A DNA stretch of 8,642 nucleotides, from positions 1 through 8,642 of the forward strand of contig LUOC01000056.1 of NCBI GenBank assembly GCA_001626655.1, in the 5' to 3' direction. The notes under the pieces were generated by a model. That model was given only the letters and a program-made list of their open reading frames with translations. It was not told where the DNA came from and made no database searches. The position numbers and the translations under genes are program-made. How positions within the stretch are numbered: the first letter of the stretch is position 1; every line of letters starts with the position of its first letter. Shown one piece after another: positions 1 through 6,493 of the stretch. Origin of the DNA: Fidelibacterota bacterium REDSEA-S14_B6 (lineage in GTDB: Bacteria > Fidelibacterota > Marinisomatia > Marinisomatales > S15-B10).

Positions 1-410
1 ACAGCGCCATCGGGACATCTGATAAAGATCTTCTGGCGCGAGTGGCCCGAAAGGCCGGCGCCGACCACCTCTTTTTCGCCGTGCTCGACAACCAGTCCCA
101 GCATGAGGGGAGGGTAATGCTTGTGGGAGACGTTGTCCGGTATGATCTCGACACCAACCAGTTTTACCGTATGGAGGTGCTGAAGTATCTCGAAGATTTC
201 GCCATCGAGATCGCCCGTGTGAAACAGCACCTTCTCGAGACCGTTGCTCAGGACAACTCCGTCGCCTTTTCCAACGCCCTTCTCACCATGGGAATCATGA
301 TGGTCCTCGGTCTGATGATGCTTTTTATCATCAAGACAGAAGTGAGAATCGGGGGCGATGGGAATGACGGGGGAGGCGGTAACCCCGGCGATCCGGGCAT
401 CATCGGGTAG
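1..410 (+). CDS. 3' end of unrecognised protein with C-terminal membrane segment and Gly-rich tail (5' partial)
   Basis: The reading frame is open from base 3 to the TAG at 408-410, so the gene begins before the window. The GTG at 42 is in frame but is probably internal. About 135 residues are visible. The first half is soluble-looking (AGADHLFFAVLD, GRVMLVGDVVRYDL) and faintly resembles the alpha/beta core of CsgG- or LpoB-like periplasmic lipoproteins, where an 'AxADhhhhG' strand is followed by a strand describing a property of the molecule; I would not name it on that. A charged helical stretch (EVLKYLEDFAIEIARVKQHL) leads into one strongly hydrophobic segment at about 273-332, rich in Met and Leu. 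A tail of Gly, Asp, Asn and Pro (about 351-407) ends the protein. The layout suggests a protein anchored by its C-terminus with a short flexible tail. Function is unknown. Confidence 0.7.
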   Translation, partial: SAIGTSDKDLLARVARKAGADHLFFAVLDNQSQHEGRVMLVGDVVRYDLDTNQFYRMEVLKYLEDFAIEIARVKQHLLETVAQDNSVAFSNALLTMGIMMVLGLMMLFIIKTEVRIGGDGNDGGGGNPGDPGIIG

Positions 411-444
411 TTTACGACTTTCCGGTTAATCCTTGTTTTTTTAG

Positions 445-667
445 CAGGATGGGACTAATGCCCCACCAAAGGCGGCGAAATGGGGCGTCGAGACAGACTA
501 TGTGTAGTACCGGGTGTCACCTCTCTTTCCTTGGTGCGCCAGGTGGGAGGACAGGATCCCGTCTCCGATGGGACGAAGTTCAACATCGAGAATTACCAGA
601 CCCGCAGCCGACGCCTATCGCCTATCACGGCGGTATGACGTACATGCGCTTCGTCTATAACCTGTAA
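445..667 (+). pseudogene. Fragmented 3' remnant of a gene, possibly an outer-membrane beta-barrel C-terminus
   Basis: No single frame gives a convincing protein, but protein-like text passes through three frames in order. Bases 445-504 read DGTNAPPKAAKWGVETDYV and then hit TAG at 505. Bases 504-626 read VVPGVTSLSLVRQVGG and DGTKFNIENYQTRSRRL before TGA at 636. Bases 626-667 read HGGMTYMRFVYNL and end at TAA 665-667. Both switches are -1 in sense, as if one base (or 3n+1 bases) were missing near 505 and near 626. The final residues alternate hydrophobic at positions 0, -2, -4 and -6 (L, Y, F, M), like the closing strand of an outer-membrane barrel, though ending in Leu rather than Phe. A terminator begins about 30 bases after the last stop, as expected for a true 3' end. 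The frame is closed upstream by TAG at 442-444, so the N-terminal part is gone or lies in another frame. Alternative: a non-coding spacer. The 72-codon ORF opening at 449 is not credible as a whole. Confidence 0.4.
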
Positions 668-698
668 ACAGGTTCACCGACTTCCGGTCCAACTGAAC

Positions 699-740
699 AG
701 AGGGCGATACTCTCTTTGAGAATATCGCCCTCTTTCTTTA
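699..740 (+). terminator. Rho-independent terminator
   Basis: The 9-bp arm AGGGCGATA (701-709) pairs perfectly with TATCGCCCT (723-731). It extends outward by two pairs (700/732, 699/733). The loop region folds further, with CTC/GAG at 712-714/718-720 plus 711/721, interrupted only by a C.A mismatch at 710/722. The 3' side runs into a T-rich tract (TCTTTCTTTA, 731-740). It lies about 30 bases after the stop of the 445-667 remnant and before the operon starting at 786, separating the two transcription units. Confidence 0.8.
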
Positions 741-744
741 TGTT
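716..744 (+). promoter_or_regulatory. Candidate sigma70-type promoter for the 786-7654 operon, overlapping the terminator
   Basis: TTGAGA at 716-721 matches the -35 consensus at five of six positions. After exactly 17 bases, TATGTT at 739-744 matches the -10 consensus at four of six. Transcription would start near 751, leaving a leader of about 35 bases before the ATG at 786. The -35 box lies in the loop and descending arm of the terminator hairpin. Seen by eye only; primary sigma factors of the suspected phyla may prefer other motifs. Confidence 0.35.
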
Positions 745-785
745 CTCCCGCTCATTCAACCTCTGAAGGGGCACAACTTAGAAGA

Positions 786-1031
786 ATGTCCAAGTTAGGC
801 CTGCAACTGTTCTCGCCGTCCGATCCGCCGGAATACCGTCGGATGCGGCTGATCTTCCTTGCTGTGTATGGCATTGCCGTTGGGGCTGTTATTTTCCCCT
901 GGCCGAAGGTGTGGGGAATCTATCCCATTATTCTCGGCCTCCCTTTTCTCATGGTGTGGATGGTGCTGGCCGTCGTAACCATCTTTCTCGGACTGTTCTT
1001 TCTTTTCCGGTCTGAACCGAAGGGGGAGTGA
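786..1031 (+). CDS. DUF3311-type small membrane protein, symporter partner
   Basis: This 81-residue protein has two predicted membrane helices (about residues 21-39 and 46-73) and a short charged C-terminus. The second helix carries the pattern YPIILGLPFLMVWMVL, which fits the DUF3311 family of small proteins (LGhPFhhhWhhh), with a Pro-Trp pair (PWPKVW) between the helices. DUF3311 members are typically encoded immediately before a sodium:solute symporter, as here: its TGA (1029-1031) shares a base with the downstream ATG (TGATG), a sign of translational coupling. The family is thought to assist or form part of the symporter, by analogy with the YhdT/PanF pair; the molecular role is not established. 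The ribosome binding site is weak: GAAGGGG at 765-771 is rather far upstream. The coding region looks intact. Confidence 0.8.
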   Translation: MSKLGLQLFSPSDPPEYRRMRLIFLAVYGIAVGAVIFPWPKVWGIYPIILGLPFLMVWMVLAVVTIFLGLFFLFRSEPKGE

Positions 1032-1990
1032 TGGAAGGCTGGCTCGTTGCGCTTCTCATCTGTTTAGCCTATCTCGCCGTTACGCTGGCGACGGGAATCA
1101 TGTCCGGTTTCAAGGTGTCCAAGAGTGTCACCGGCTTTGTGGCGGCGGATCGGGCCATGAATACAGTTGTACTCTATTTTGTCATGGGCGCGTCTGTTTT
1201 TTCATCTTTTGCTTTTCTTGGCGGGCCGGGGTGGGCCTACTCGCGCGGTGTGGCGGCGCTCTACATCCTCGCCTACGGAATCGTCGGAGTTGTGCCGCTC
1301 TACTTCTTCGGCCCCCGTGTAAGGCGCCTCGGCGAGAAGTTCGGGTTTGTCACACAGGCGGAGGTGCTGGCCCACCGGTTTGACAGCAGGGCGCTGTCGG
1401 TCATTCTGGCGCTGTTGAGCGCCGGCGCGTTCCTCCCCTACATTGTGATTCAGATGAAGGGAGCGGGATTTATTTTTGAAACCATTACCGATGGGCGAAT
1501 CCCCTTCGCAGTGGGCGCAGGACTCTCTTATCTGGTGGTTGTCATCTACGTGGTGTTCAGCGGTGTTATGGGTGTGGGGTGGACCAATATGTTCCAGGGG
1601 ATATTCATGATGATTATCGCCTGGTTTCTCGGACTCTACCTTCCGGCGAAGCTTTACGGCGGCGTCGGGCCCATGTTTGAGCAGATTGCCGCAAGTGATA
1701 AGGCCCATATGCTGGTGGCGCCGGGGCTGGACGCCTCCGGTGAGCCGTGGACATGGGCGGCTTTTAGCTCATCTATTCTTGTATCCGGTCTCGGTTTTAT
1801 GATGTGGCCCCACCTTTTTATGCGGAGCTTTGCCGCCAAGAGCGACAGTTCTCTCAGGAAAACAGTGGTTATGTATCCCACGTTCCAGATTTTCCTTATC
1901 CCTATCCGGGACTGGTCTGTGCCGGGACGCTGGCAGCGTCCATGTCTACCGGCGATGCCATTCTCCACTCCGCCGGTTCGATTGCAGTGA
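1031..1990 (+). CDS. Sodium:solute symporter (SSS family), N-terminal part; reading frame broken after about residue 291
   Basis: This is the first part of a Na+-coupled importer of the SSS family (PanF/PutP/SGLT type). The ATG at 1031 follows AGGGGGAG; a GTG three bases earlier is also possible. Residues 1-291 look like an ordinary family member: an N-terminal helix, a GFVAADR segment typical of the first loop, helix-rich sequence, the signature-like GVMGVGWTNMFQG (about 178-190), and GFMMWPHLFMRSFAAKS (about 255-271), normally followed by a helix. That helix starts (YPTFQIFLIP) but the frame then reads 28 unrelated residues to a TGA at 1988. The homologous sequence resumes in the next frame at about 1906. 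In the family, some 40 residues (rest of the helix, an outer loop, start of the next helix) normally separate FLIP from the GLVxAGxLAAxMST segment, and here they are absent. The substrate cannot be told. Unless the break is an assembly error, the product is non-functional. Confidence 0.8.
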   Translation: MEGWLVALLICLAYLAVTLATGIMSGFKVSKSVTGFVAADRAMNTVVLYFVMGASVFSSFAFLGGPGWAYSRGVAALYILAYGIVGVVPLYFFGPRVRRLGEKFGFVTQAEVLAHRFDSRALSVILALLSAGAFLPYIVIQMKGAGFIFETITDGRIPFAVGAGLSYLVVVIYVVFSGVMGVGWTNMFQGIFMMIIAWFLGLYLPAKLYGGVGPMFEQIAASDKAHMLVAPGLDASGEPWTWAAFSSSILVSGLGFMMWPHLFMRSFAAKSDSSLRKTVVMYPTFQIFLIPIRDWSVPGRWQRPCLPAMPFSTPPVRLQ

Positions 1991-2400
1991 GAGACGGTCT
2001 CGTCAGCGGCCTGGGAATGAGTATTGATGATGGACGACAGCGGTTCCTCATTCGCGCTATCGTGGTGGGGCTCGGCATTGCTGCCTTTATCCTGGCGCTG
2101 GTGATGGAGCAGGGGCTCGTTGATCTCCTGCTCATGGCTTACGGCGGGATTGTCCAAATTTTTCCGCTGGTATTCGCCGCCTTCTACTGGCCGCGGGCGA
2201 CAAAAGCGGGCGCCCTGGCGGGACTGACCACCGGCATTCTGGTGAATACACTATTCCGCCTTGCCCCCGATCTGTCGCCCGTCGCCGGGATGCATGAAGG
2301 TGTCTACGGCTTGACAATGAATGTGATTGTTCTGGTGGTTGTGAGCCTGTTGACAGCGCCGGACGACCGGAAACGTGTCGAAGCCTATCTGGAGGCGTAA
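1906..2400 (+). CDS. Sodium:solute symporter (SSS family), C-terminal part, in the -1 frame relative to the N-terminal part
   Basis: From about 1906 the frame encodes the rest of the symporter. It starts with PGLVCAGTLAASMSTGDAIL, whose Ser-Thr pair matches the conserved Na+-site residues of SSS proteins (AAhhST). A charged loop with AVRDGL follows, then three to four hydrophobic helices and a short charged C-terminus ending at TAA 2398-2400. The frame is open back to 1804, but that upstream stretch (rich in Gln, Arg and Pro) is a shadow of the N-terminal frame. An ATG at 1942 could serve as an internal start but would remove part of the Na+-site helix, so independent function is unlikely. 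Joined at 1904-1906 the two parts give about 454 residues, roughly 40 short of a usual member. The 3' end contains GGAGG (2391-2395), the likely ribosome binding site of the sulfatase four bases downstream. Confidence 0.75.
   Translation, partial: PGLVCAGTLAASMSTGDAILHSAGSIAVRDGLVSGLGMSIDDGRQRFLIRAIVVGLGIAAFILALVMEQGLVDLLLMAYGGIVQIFPLVFAAFYWPRATKAGALAGLTTGILVNTLFRLAPDLSPVAGMHEGVYGLTMNVIVLVVVSLLTAPDDRKRVEAYLEA
2391..2395 (+). promoter_or_regulatory. Ribosome binding site that fixes the sulfatase start
   Basis: GGAGG sits nine bases before the GTG at 2405, inside the last codons of the symporter. It favours GTG 2405 over the in-frame GTG 2375: the 2405 start also places a clean signal peptide at the very N-terminus. 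Confidence 0.65.
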
Positions 2401-2404
2401 CACT

Positions 2405-3862
2405 GTGAGACGAGCCAGAGTGTGCTTGCTCTTCCTTTGCACCACTCTCCTGTTTTCCTGCGGTAGGAGGTCTCCCGCCAAACCGAACGTGGTTATTCTT
2501 TTAGTCGACGATCTCGGCTGGACCGACCTCGGCAGTTACGGCTCCACCTTTTACGAGACCCCAAACGCAGACAGACTCGCTTCCGAGGGGGTGAAGTTCA
2601 CTCAGTTCTACTCCGCCGGCACAAACTGTTCTCCCACCCGGGCCAGCATTATGACAGGTGTCTCTCCGGCGCGGCTGGGGATCACCAACTGGATCGGCGG
2701 CAGGCAGAAACAGAAGCTGTTGCCCGCTGAGAACACCGAACAGCTCCCCGCCGAGGAACAGACTCTCGGGGAAATATTTTCCGACGCCGGCTACATGACG
2801 GGGTACATCGGCAAGTGGCATCTGGGGGACACACTCTCCTTTCCGGAACATCACGGTTTTCAGTTCAATCTCGCCACGAACAGGGGCGGGACTCCCGGCG
2901 CCTACTTCTATCCTTACAAAAACGAACGGCGGCCGGACCTCAACATTCCTGATCTCGAAGATGGAACGGAAGGGGAACACCTCACAGACCGCCTCACCAC
3001 CGAAGCCGTCAACTTCCTGCGTGACCATCGGGATCAGCCGTTCCTCCTGATGCTCGGCTACTACACAGTTCACTCTCCCATCGTGGCGAAAGAAGAGCAA
3101 ATAGAGAGGTACAGAGAGAAGGCCTCCCGCCTTCCCGCTCTGGATGGGCCCGAGTTTGAAGATGAAAAGAGCGGGACACTGAACAAACTTCGCCAGGATC
3201 ACCCCACCTACGCCGGCATGGTGGAGTCCATGGACGAAAGTGTGGGCCGAATAGACAAAGCGCTGAGTGAGCTCGGTCTCTCTGAGAACACAATTGTCGT
3301 TTTCCTGTCGGACAACGGAGGACTCTCAACCCTCGCCGGCGGACGAACATGGATGCCCACCTCCAACCTGCCACTCCGGGCGGGAAAGGCGTGGCTCTAC
3401 GAAGGGGGGATCAGGATTCCGTTTTTCGTTCGGTGGCCCGGTAAGATCGCCCCCGGCGTCGTCGAGGAGGAACTCGGCATTTCCACCGATCTGCTCCCGA
3501 CGCTTCTCGATATGACAGGCGTGGGACTTCACCCTCACCAGCATGTGGACGGTGAATCTTTATGGCCGGTGATCAGCGAGCACGTTTCACTCGATCGGGA
3601 GACCCTCTTCTGGCACTTTCCCCACTATTCCGGCTCGGGAGCGATCCCCGGCGCGGCCATCCGCAAAGGGAGAGATAAATTGATCTGGTGGTTTGAGGAT
3701 AACACCGTGGAGTTGTATGATCTGAAGAACGATTTGGGAGAACGAAACAGCCTCGTAGATGAGTATCCCAAACTCGCCGCCAGCTTGAAACAGGAACTGG
3801 AGGAACGGCTGAAAGAGGCGGCAGCGAGAATGCCGAGTCCGAATCCTGACTGGAAAGAATGA
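2405..3862 (+). CDS. Sulfatase (arylsulfatase / type I sulfatase family), predicted lipoprotein
   Basis: This 485-residue type I sulfatase hydrolyses sulfate esters. The catalytic residue is Cys75 in the C-S-P-T-R motif (75-79), which must be oxidised to formylglycine by a maturase (FGE or anSME) not present in this window. Metal and active-site motifs are all visible: Asp35-Asp36 (LLVDDLGW), Lys137 and His139 (GKWHLG), His223 (YTVHSP), Asp303-Asn304 (LSDNGG) and Lys328 (RAGKAWLYEGG). The C-terminal domain has the usual ELYDLKNDLGERNSL strand and ends MPSPNPDW, so it looks complete. The N-terminus has two to three Arg, a hydrophobic core and LLFSC (Cys19), a lipobox-like site, so the enzyme is probably exported and lipid-anchored. 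Its start lies four bases after the symporter stop, and its TGA overlaps the next ATG (ATGA). Natural substrate (sulfated sugar, choline sulfate, aryl sulfate) cannot be assigned by eye. Confidence 0.93.
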   Translation: MRRARVCLLFLCTTLLFSCGRRSPAKPNVVILLVDDLGWTDLGSYGSTFYETPNADRLASEGVKFTQFYSAGTNCSPTRASIMTGVSPARLGITNWIGGRQKQKLLPAENTEQLPAEEQTLGEIFSDAGYMTGYIGKWHLGDTLSFPEHHGFQFNLATNRGGTPGAYFYPYKNERRPDLNIPDLEDGTEGEHLTDRLTTEAVNFLRDHRDQPFLLMLGYYTVHSPIVAKEEQIERYREKASRLPALDGPEFEDEKSGTLNKLRQDHPTYAGMVESMDESVGRIDKALSELGLSENTIVVFLSDNGGLSTLAGGRTWMPTSNLPLRAGKAWLYEGGIRIPFFVRWPGKIAPGVVEEELGISTDLLPTLLDMTGVGLHPHQHVDGESLWPVISEHVSLDRETLFWHFPHYSGSGAIPGAAIRKGRDKLIWWFEDNTVELYDLKNDLGERNSLVDEYPKLAASLKQELEERLKEAAARMPSPNPDWKE

Positions 3863-4926
3863 TGACAATGGAGAATATCAACGCAAACGTGGCGGGGAGG
3901 GGGAAATCCCCCACTCTCGGCACCAATGAACTGAGCGCCGCCTTGGAGGCAGAAGGGAGGGAAGTCTACCGCTTCGGCTTCGGGGAGTCCCCCTTTCCGG
4001 TACCGGACGTGGTAGTCGAAGCGCTGAGGCAGAACGCCCATCAGAAATCCTATCTTCCCGTTCAGGGGCTTCCTGAATTGAGAGAGGCTGTAGCGCAGTT
4101 CCACGGCAGACGAGAGGGGCTCGGCCTCACCGGCGAGCAGGTGATGATCGGCCCCGGCTCCAAAGAGCTGATGTTTCTTCTCCAACTGTGCCTCGACGCG
4201 GAGGTGTTAGTCCCGACGCCGTGCTGGGTCTCCTACGTGCCTCACGGTGAAATCCTCGGCCGGCCTGTGCGGCTGATCCATACGACCTCAGACGAGAGGT
4301 GGCTCTTGTCTGCTGAGCGGCTGGCAGAAGAGGCGCCCGATGCCACGCCGCGGCTTCTGATCCTCAACTACCCGGGCAATCCCCAGGGGACCACCTATTC
4401 GGAAGAGGAACTTCAGGCGCTGGCAGATGTGGTGCGGGAGAAGAACATTATTGTCATGTCCGATGAGATTTATGGTGAGCTCCACCACGACGGCGGCCAT
4501 CAGTCGCTGGCACGGTATTATCCAGAAGGGACAATCATCAGCTCAGGCCTCTCCAAATGGTGCGGGGCAGGGGGGTGGCGGCTCGGCACTTTCGTTTTCC
4601 CCGAGGAGTTGTCTTGGTTAAGAGAGGCAATGTGCTCCGTCGCCAGCGAGACCTATTCCACCGTTAGCGCCCCAATCCAGTACGCCGCTGTCTCTGCTTA
4701 CAGCGGAGGAGAGGAGATAGAGTCCTATCTCTCGACGTCGCGACGGATCATCAAGGCGACAGGAAACTGGGCCGCCCATCGGCTGAATGAGGCCGGCGTT
4801 GCAGTGCACCGTCCGGAAGCTCGGTGCTCTGTGAAAAACTGCTGGAGGATACAGGCGTCGTCCTCCTCTCCGGTGAAGCGTTCTCTCGGCCGCCGGAGGA
4901 ATTCACGGCCCGCCTCGCCTATGTGA
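3859..4926 (+). CDS. PLP-dependent aminotransferase, class I/II (fold type I), N-terminal and central part; frame broken after about residue 320
   Basis: An aspartate/tyrosine/aromatic-type aminotransferase that moves an amino group between an amino acid and a 2-oxo acid using pyridoxal phosphate. Three ATGs (3859, 3862, 3868) are possible; 3868 has the best spacing from GGAAAG (3852-3857), while 3859 overlaps the sulfatase stop. Key residues, counted from 3859: YLPVQGLPELREAV (65-78), GPGSKELM (98-105), NYPGNPQG with Asn174 (170-177), Asp202 and Tyr205 (SDEIYGE), the Schiff-base Lys233 in SSGLSKW, and Arg241 (GWRLG). The Lys-to-Arg and Asp-to-Tyr spacings equal those of E. coli AspC. After LNEAGVAVHRPE (about 309-320) the frame gives unrelated sequence to TGA 4924. 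The family should continue 'G-x-FYxFxDF' plus a linker, and this segment is missing. The true continuation is in the -1 frame from about 4815. Confidence 0.85.
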   Translation: MMTMENINANVAGRGKSPTLGTNELSAALEAEGREVYRFGFGESPFPVPDVVVEALRQNAHQKSYLPVQGLPELREAVAQFHGRREGLGLTGEQVMIGPGSKELMFLLQLCLDAEVLVPTPCWVSYVPHGEILGRPVRLIHTTSDERWLLSAERLAEEAPDATPRLLILNYPGNPQGTTYSEEELQALADVVREKNIIVMSDEIYGELHHDGGHQSLARYYPEGTIISSGLSKWCGAGGWRLGTFVFPEELSWLREAMCSVASETYSTVSAPIQYAAVSAYSGGEEIESYLSTSRRIIKATGNWAAHRLNEAGVAVHRPEARCSVKNCWRIQASSSSPVKRSLGRRRNSRPASPM

Positions 4927-5057
4927 CGTTTGACGGCTCCGAAGCGCTAGAAGCGGCCGACGGTTCGGTGGACAACAGTTTCCTCGAGAAGTATTGTCCG
5001 AAAGTCGTGGAGGGGATTGACCGTCTGACGAAGTGGGCGGAGGCGCTTTCGGGCTGA
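4815..5057 (+). CDS. PLP-dependent aminotransferase, C-terminal part, in the -1 frame relative to the N-terminal part
   Basis: Resumes the small domain of the aminotransferase: LCEKLLEDTGVVLLSGEAF is the family's 'LLexxGVxhxPGxxF' segment. FTARLAYVTFDG follows, whose Arg (codon 4911-4913) occupies the place of the substrate-carboxylate-binding Arg386 of AspC. It ends with YCPKVVEGIDRLTKWAEAL at TGA 5055-5057. The first plausible in-frame start is the GTG at 4824, but a free-standing small domain would not be active. Between PE (4813-4818) and SSVLCEKLL there are only two or three residues, where class I enzymes have about 20-30 more. The break is therefore a loss of sequence and not a simple one-base slip. 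The stop is two bases before the preferred GTG of the next gene. Confidence 0.8.
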   Translation, partial: GSSVLCEKLLEDTGVVLLSGEAFSRPPEEFTARLAYVTFDGSEALEAADGSVDNSFLEKYCPKVVEGIDRLTKWAEALSG

Positions 5058-5059
5058 GC

Positions 5060-6463
5060 GTGTCACCGGCCGATCCTCACTGGACGTCCATCATTCCGCC
5101 CCTTCTTGCGGTGGGGCTCGCCTTCATCACCCGGGACGCCGTCATCAGTCTCCTTATCGCCTGCTTCGTGGGCGTTATCATGCTGGGAGAGGGAGTCGCC
5201 GGCTTTCCGCCGTTCCTCGTTCGCGCCCTCGGCAATGAAGATTTCATCTGGATCTGCCTCATCGAATTCTGCATCGGCATTCTCGTGGCGTTCCTCCAGC
5301 GCTCTGGCGCTGTTACGCTGTTTACCGAGCGGGCCGGAGTGTGGGTAAAGAACAGGCGGCAGGTGAACCTCCTGGGGTGGAGCCTCGGCGTCACCATCTT
5401 CTTCAGCGACTACTTCACCCCCCTCTTCGTCGGCCCCGTCATGCGGAACATCACCGACAAATTTCGCATCTCCCGGGAAAAGCTCGCCTACATCTGCGAC
5501 AGTACAGCGGCGCCGCTCCTCTCCATTATCCCCATCACAAGCTGGGCGGTCTACATGGGCGGACTGGCTGTCGGCACCGCCGGCATCACCGATCGAAATA
5601 TGGCCATGGACGTCTTCCTGAAAAGCATCCCATACAATCTCTACGGTCTGCTGACTGTCGCCATGGTGGGACTTATCGCCGTGCGGCTGATCCCCGAGTT
5701 CGGCGCCATGAAAAAGGCCGAGGAGCGCGCCTATAAAGAAGGGAAAGTTTTACGAGACGGTGCCGTCCCCATGATGGGGAAGGAGCTGACCGATCTGTCC
5801 CCCGACGACGCCTCCCGGACCAACCCATTCCTCAACTTCTTCCTGCCGGTCATCATTATTGTCACTGTGAATATCGGTACATTCATCATGCTCGGCACGG
5901 CGAAGGTGCTAGAGAGCTACATGCTGGCGGCGGCTGTCCTTGGCCTCGTGCTCTGGTTCCAGCGGATTGACGTCCTTTCCGGACTGATGAAGTGCGTCCT
6001 CTCCGGCGTGAAAGGGGTGATGCCGGCGGTCATGATCCTCGCCCTCGCCTACTGCATCAACGCCCTGAGCAAGGAGATGGGGACTGCGGCCTATGTGGTG
6101 GGGGCAACAGAGGAGTGGCTCACGCCGGGACTTCTCCCGCTCATGACATTTTTCATCTCCGCATTTATCAGCTTTGCCACCGGCACGTCCTGGGGGACTT
6201 ACGCCATCATGATTCCCATCGCACTTCCGCTAGCCTATCAGTTCGGCGGGGAGACTTTCAGTCCACTGGTGTTGAGCACCTTCGCCGCCGTGGGTGGCGG
6301 AGGCGTCTTTGGCGATCACTGTTCCCCCCTCTCCGACACCACCGTCCTCGCCTCGCTCGGGAGCGCCTGCGATCATATCGACCATGTCCGGACGCAACTG
6401 CCTTATGCGCTCACCGTGGCTGCGGTCGTTTCTGTGCTCTATCTGGTCATCGGTTTTGCATAG
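5060..6463 (+). CDS. NhaC-family Na+/H+ antiporter or amino-acid transporter
   Basis: An intact inner-membrane protein of 467 residues (from GTG 5060) with about 11-12 hydrophobic helices, the usual size for NhaC. Family motifs are clear: FFSDYFTPLFVGPVMRNITD (114-133) followed by FRISREKLAY and DSTAAP (147-152), FATGTSWGT (372-380), and GDHCSPLSDTTVLAS (418-432) followed by CDHIDHVRTQLPYAL. NhaC proteins exchange Na+ for H+, but the superfamily also includes amino-acid transporters (predicted lysine, tyrosine and methionine carriers) and the malate-lactate antiporter MleN. The downstream lysine-dehydrogenase-like gene makes an amino-acid role possible. A GTG at 5033 would add nine residues and overlap the aminotransferase; 5060 was preferred because homologues begin shortly before the PSIIPPLLA-like segment, but neither start has a well-spaced Shine-Dalgarno. 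Confidence 0.88.
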   Translation: MSPADPHWTSIIPPLLAVGLAFITRDAVISLLIACFVGVIMLGEGVAGFPPFLVRALGNEDFIWICLIEFCIGILVAFLQRSGAVTLFTERAGVWVKNRRQVNLLGWSLGVTIFFSDYFTPLFVGPVMRNITDKFRISREKLAYICDSTAAPLLSIIPITSWAVYMGGLAVGTAGITDRNMAMDVFLKSIPYNLYGLLTVAMVGLIAVRLIPEFGAMKKAEERAYKEGKVLRDGAVPMMGKELTDLSPDDASRTNPFLNFFLPVIIIVTVNIGTFIMLGTAKVLESYMLAAAVLGLVLWFQRIDVLSGLMKCVLSGVKGVMPAVMILALAYCINALSKEMGTAAYVVGATEEWLTPGLLPLMTFFISAFISFATGTSWGTYAIMIPIALPLAYQFGGETFSPLVLSTFAAVGGGGVFGDHCSPLSDTTVLASLGSACDHIDHVRTQLPYALTVAAVVSVLYLVIGFA

Positions 6464-6476
6464 TCCGTTCGGCGGT

Positions 6477-6482
6477 AGGAGG
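6477..6482 (+). promoter_or_regulatory. Ribosome binding site of the dehydrogenase gene
   Basis: AGGAGG lies 11 bases before the ATG at 6494, in the 30-base gap after the NhaC stop. It is one of the two strongest Shine-Dalgarno sequences in the window. Confidence 0.7.
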
Positions 6483-6493
6483 AAAGAGCCGTC

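Noticed and set aside
384..442. Terminator for the first gene (CCCGG/CCGGG hairpin and T-tract at 435-442)
   Set aside because: The only GC-rich hairpin (384-397) lies inside the coding end, about 40 bases before the T-tract, so the two cannot act together.
449..667. 72-codon ORF beginning ATG 449
   Set aside because: Most of it (Arg-, Gln- and Gly-rich) looks like an out-of-frame reading; only its last 15 or so residues look real, and better protein text runs through the other two frames before that.
1880..1915. Programmed -1 frameshift to make a full symporter
   Set aside because: There is no slippery heptamer or downstream structure at the join, and a frameshift would not restore the missing block of about 40 residues.
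2501..3202. Long open frame of 233 codons on the minus strand inside the sulfatase
   Set aside because: It is antisense to a gene with a complete set of catalytic motifs; the translation is low-complexity and unlike any protein. Other minus-strand frames in the window (for example 1202-1708, 3625-4185, 6230-6628) are rejected for the same reason.
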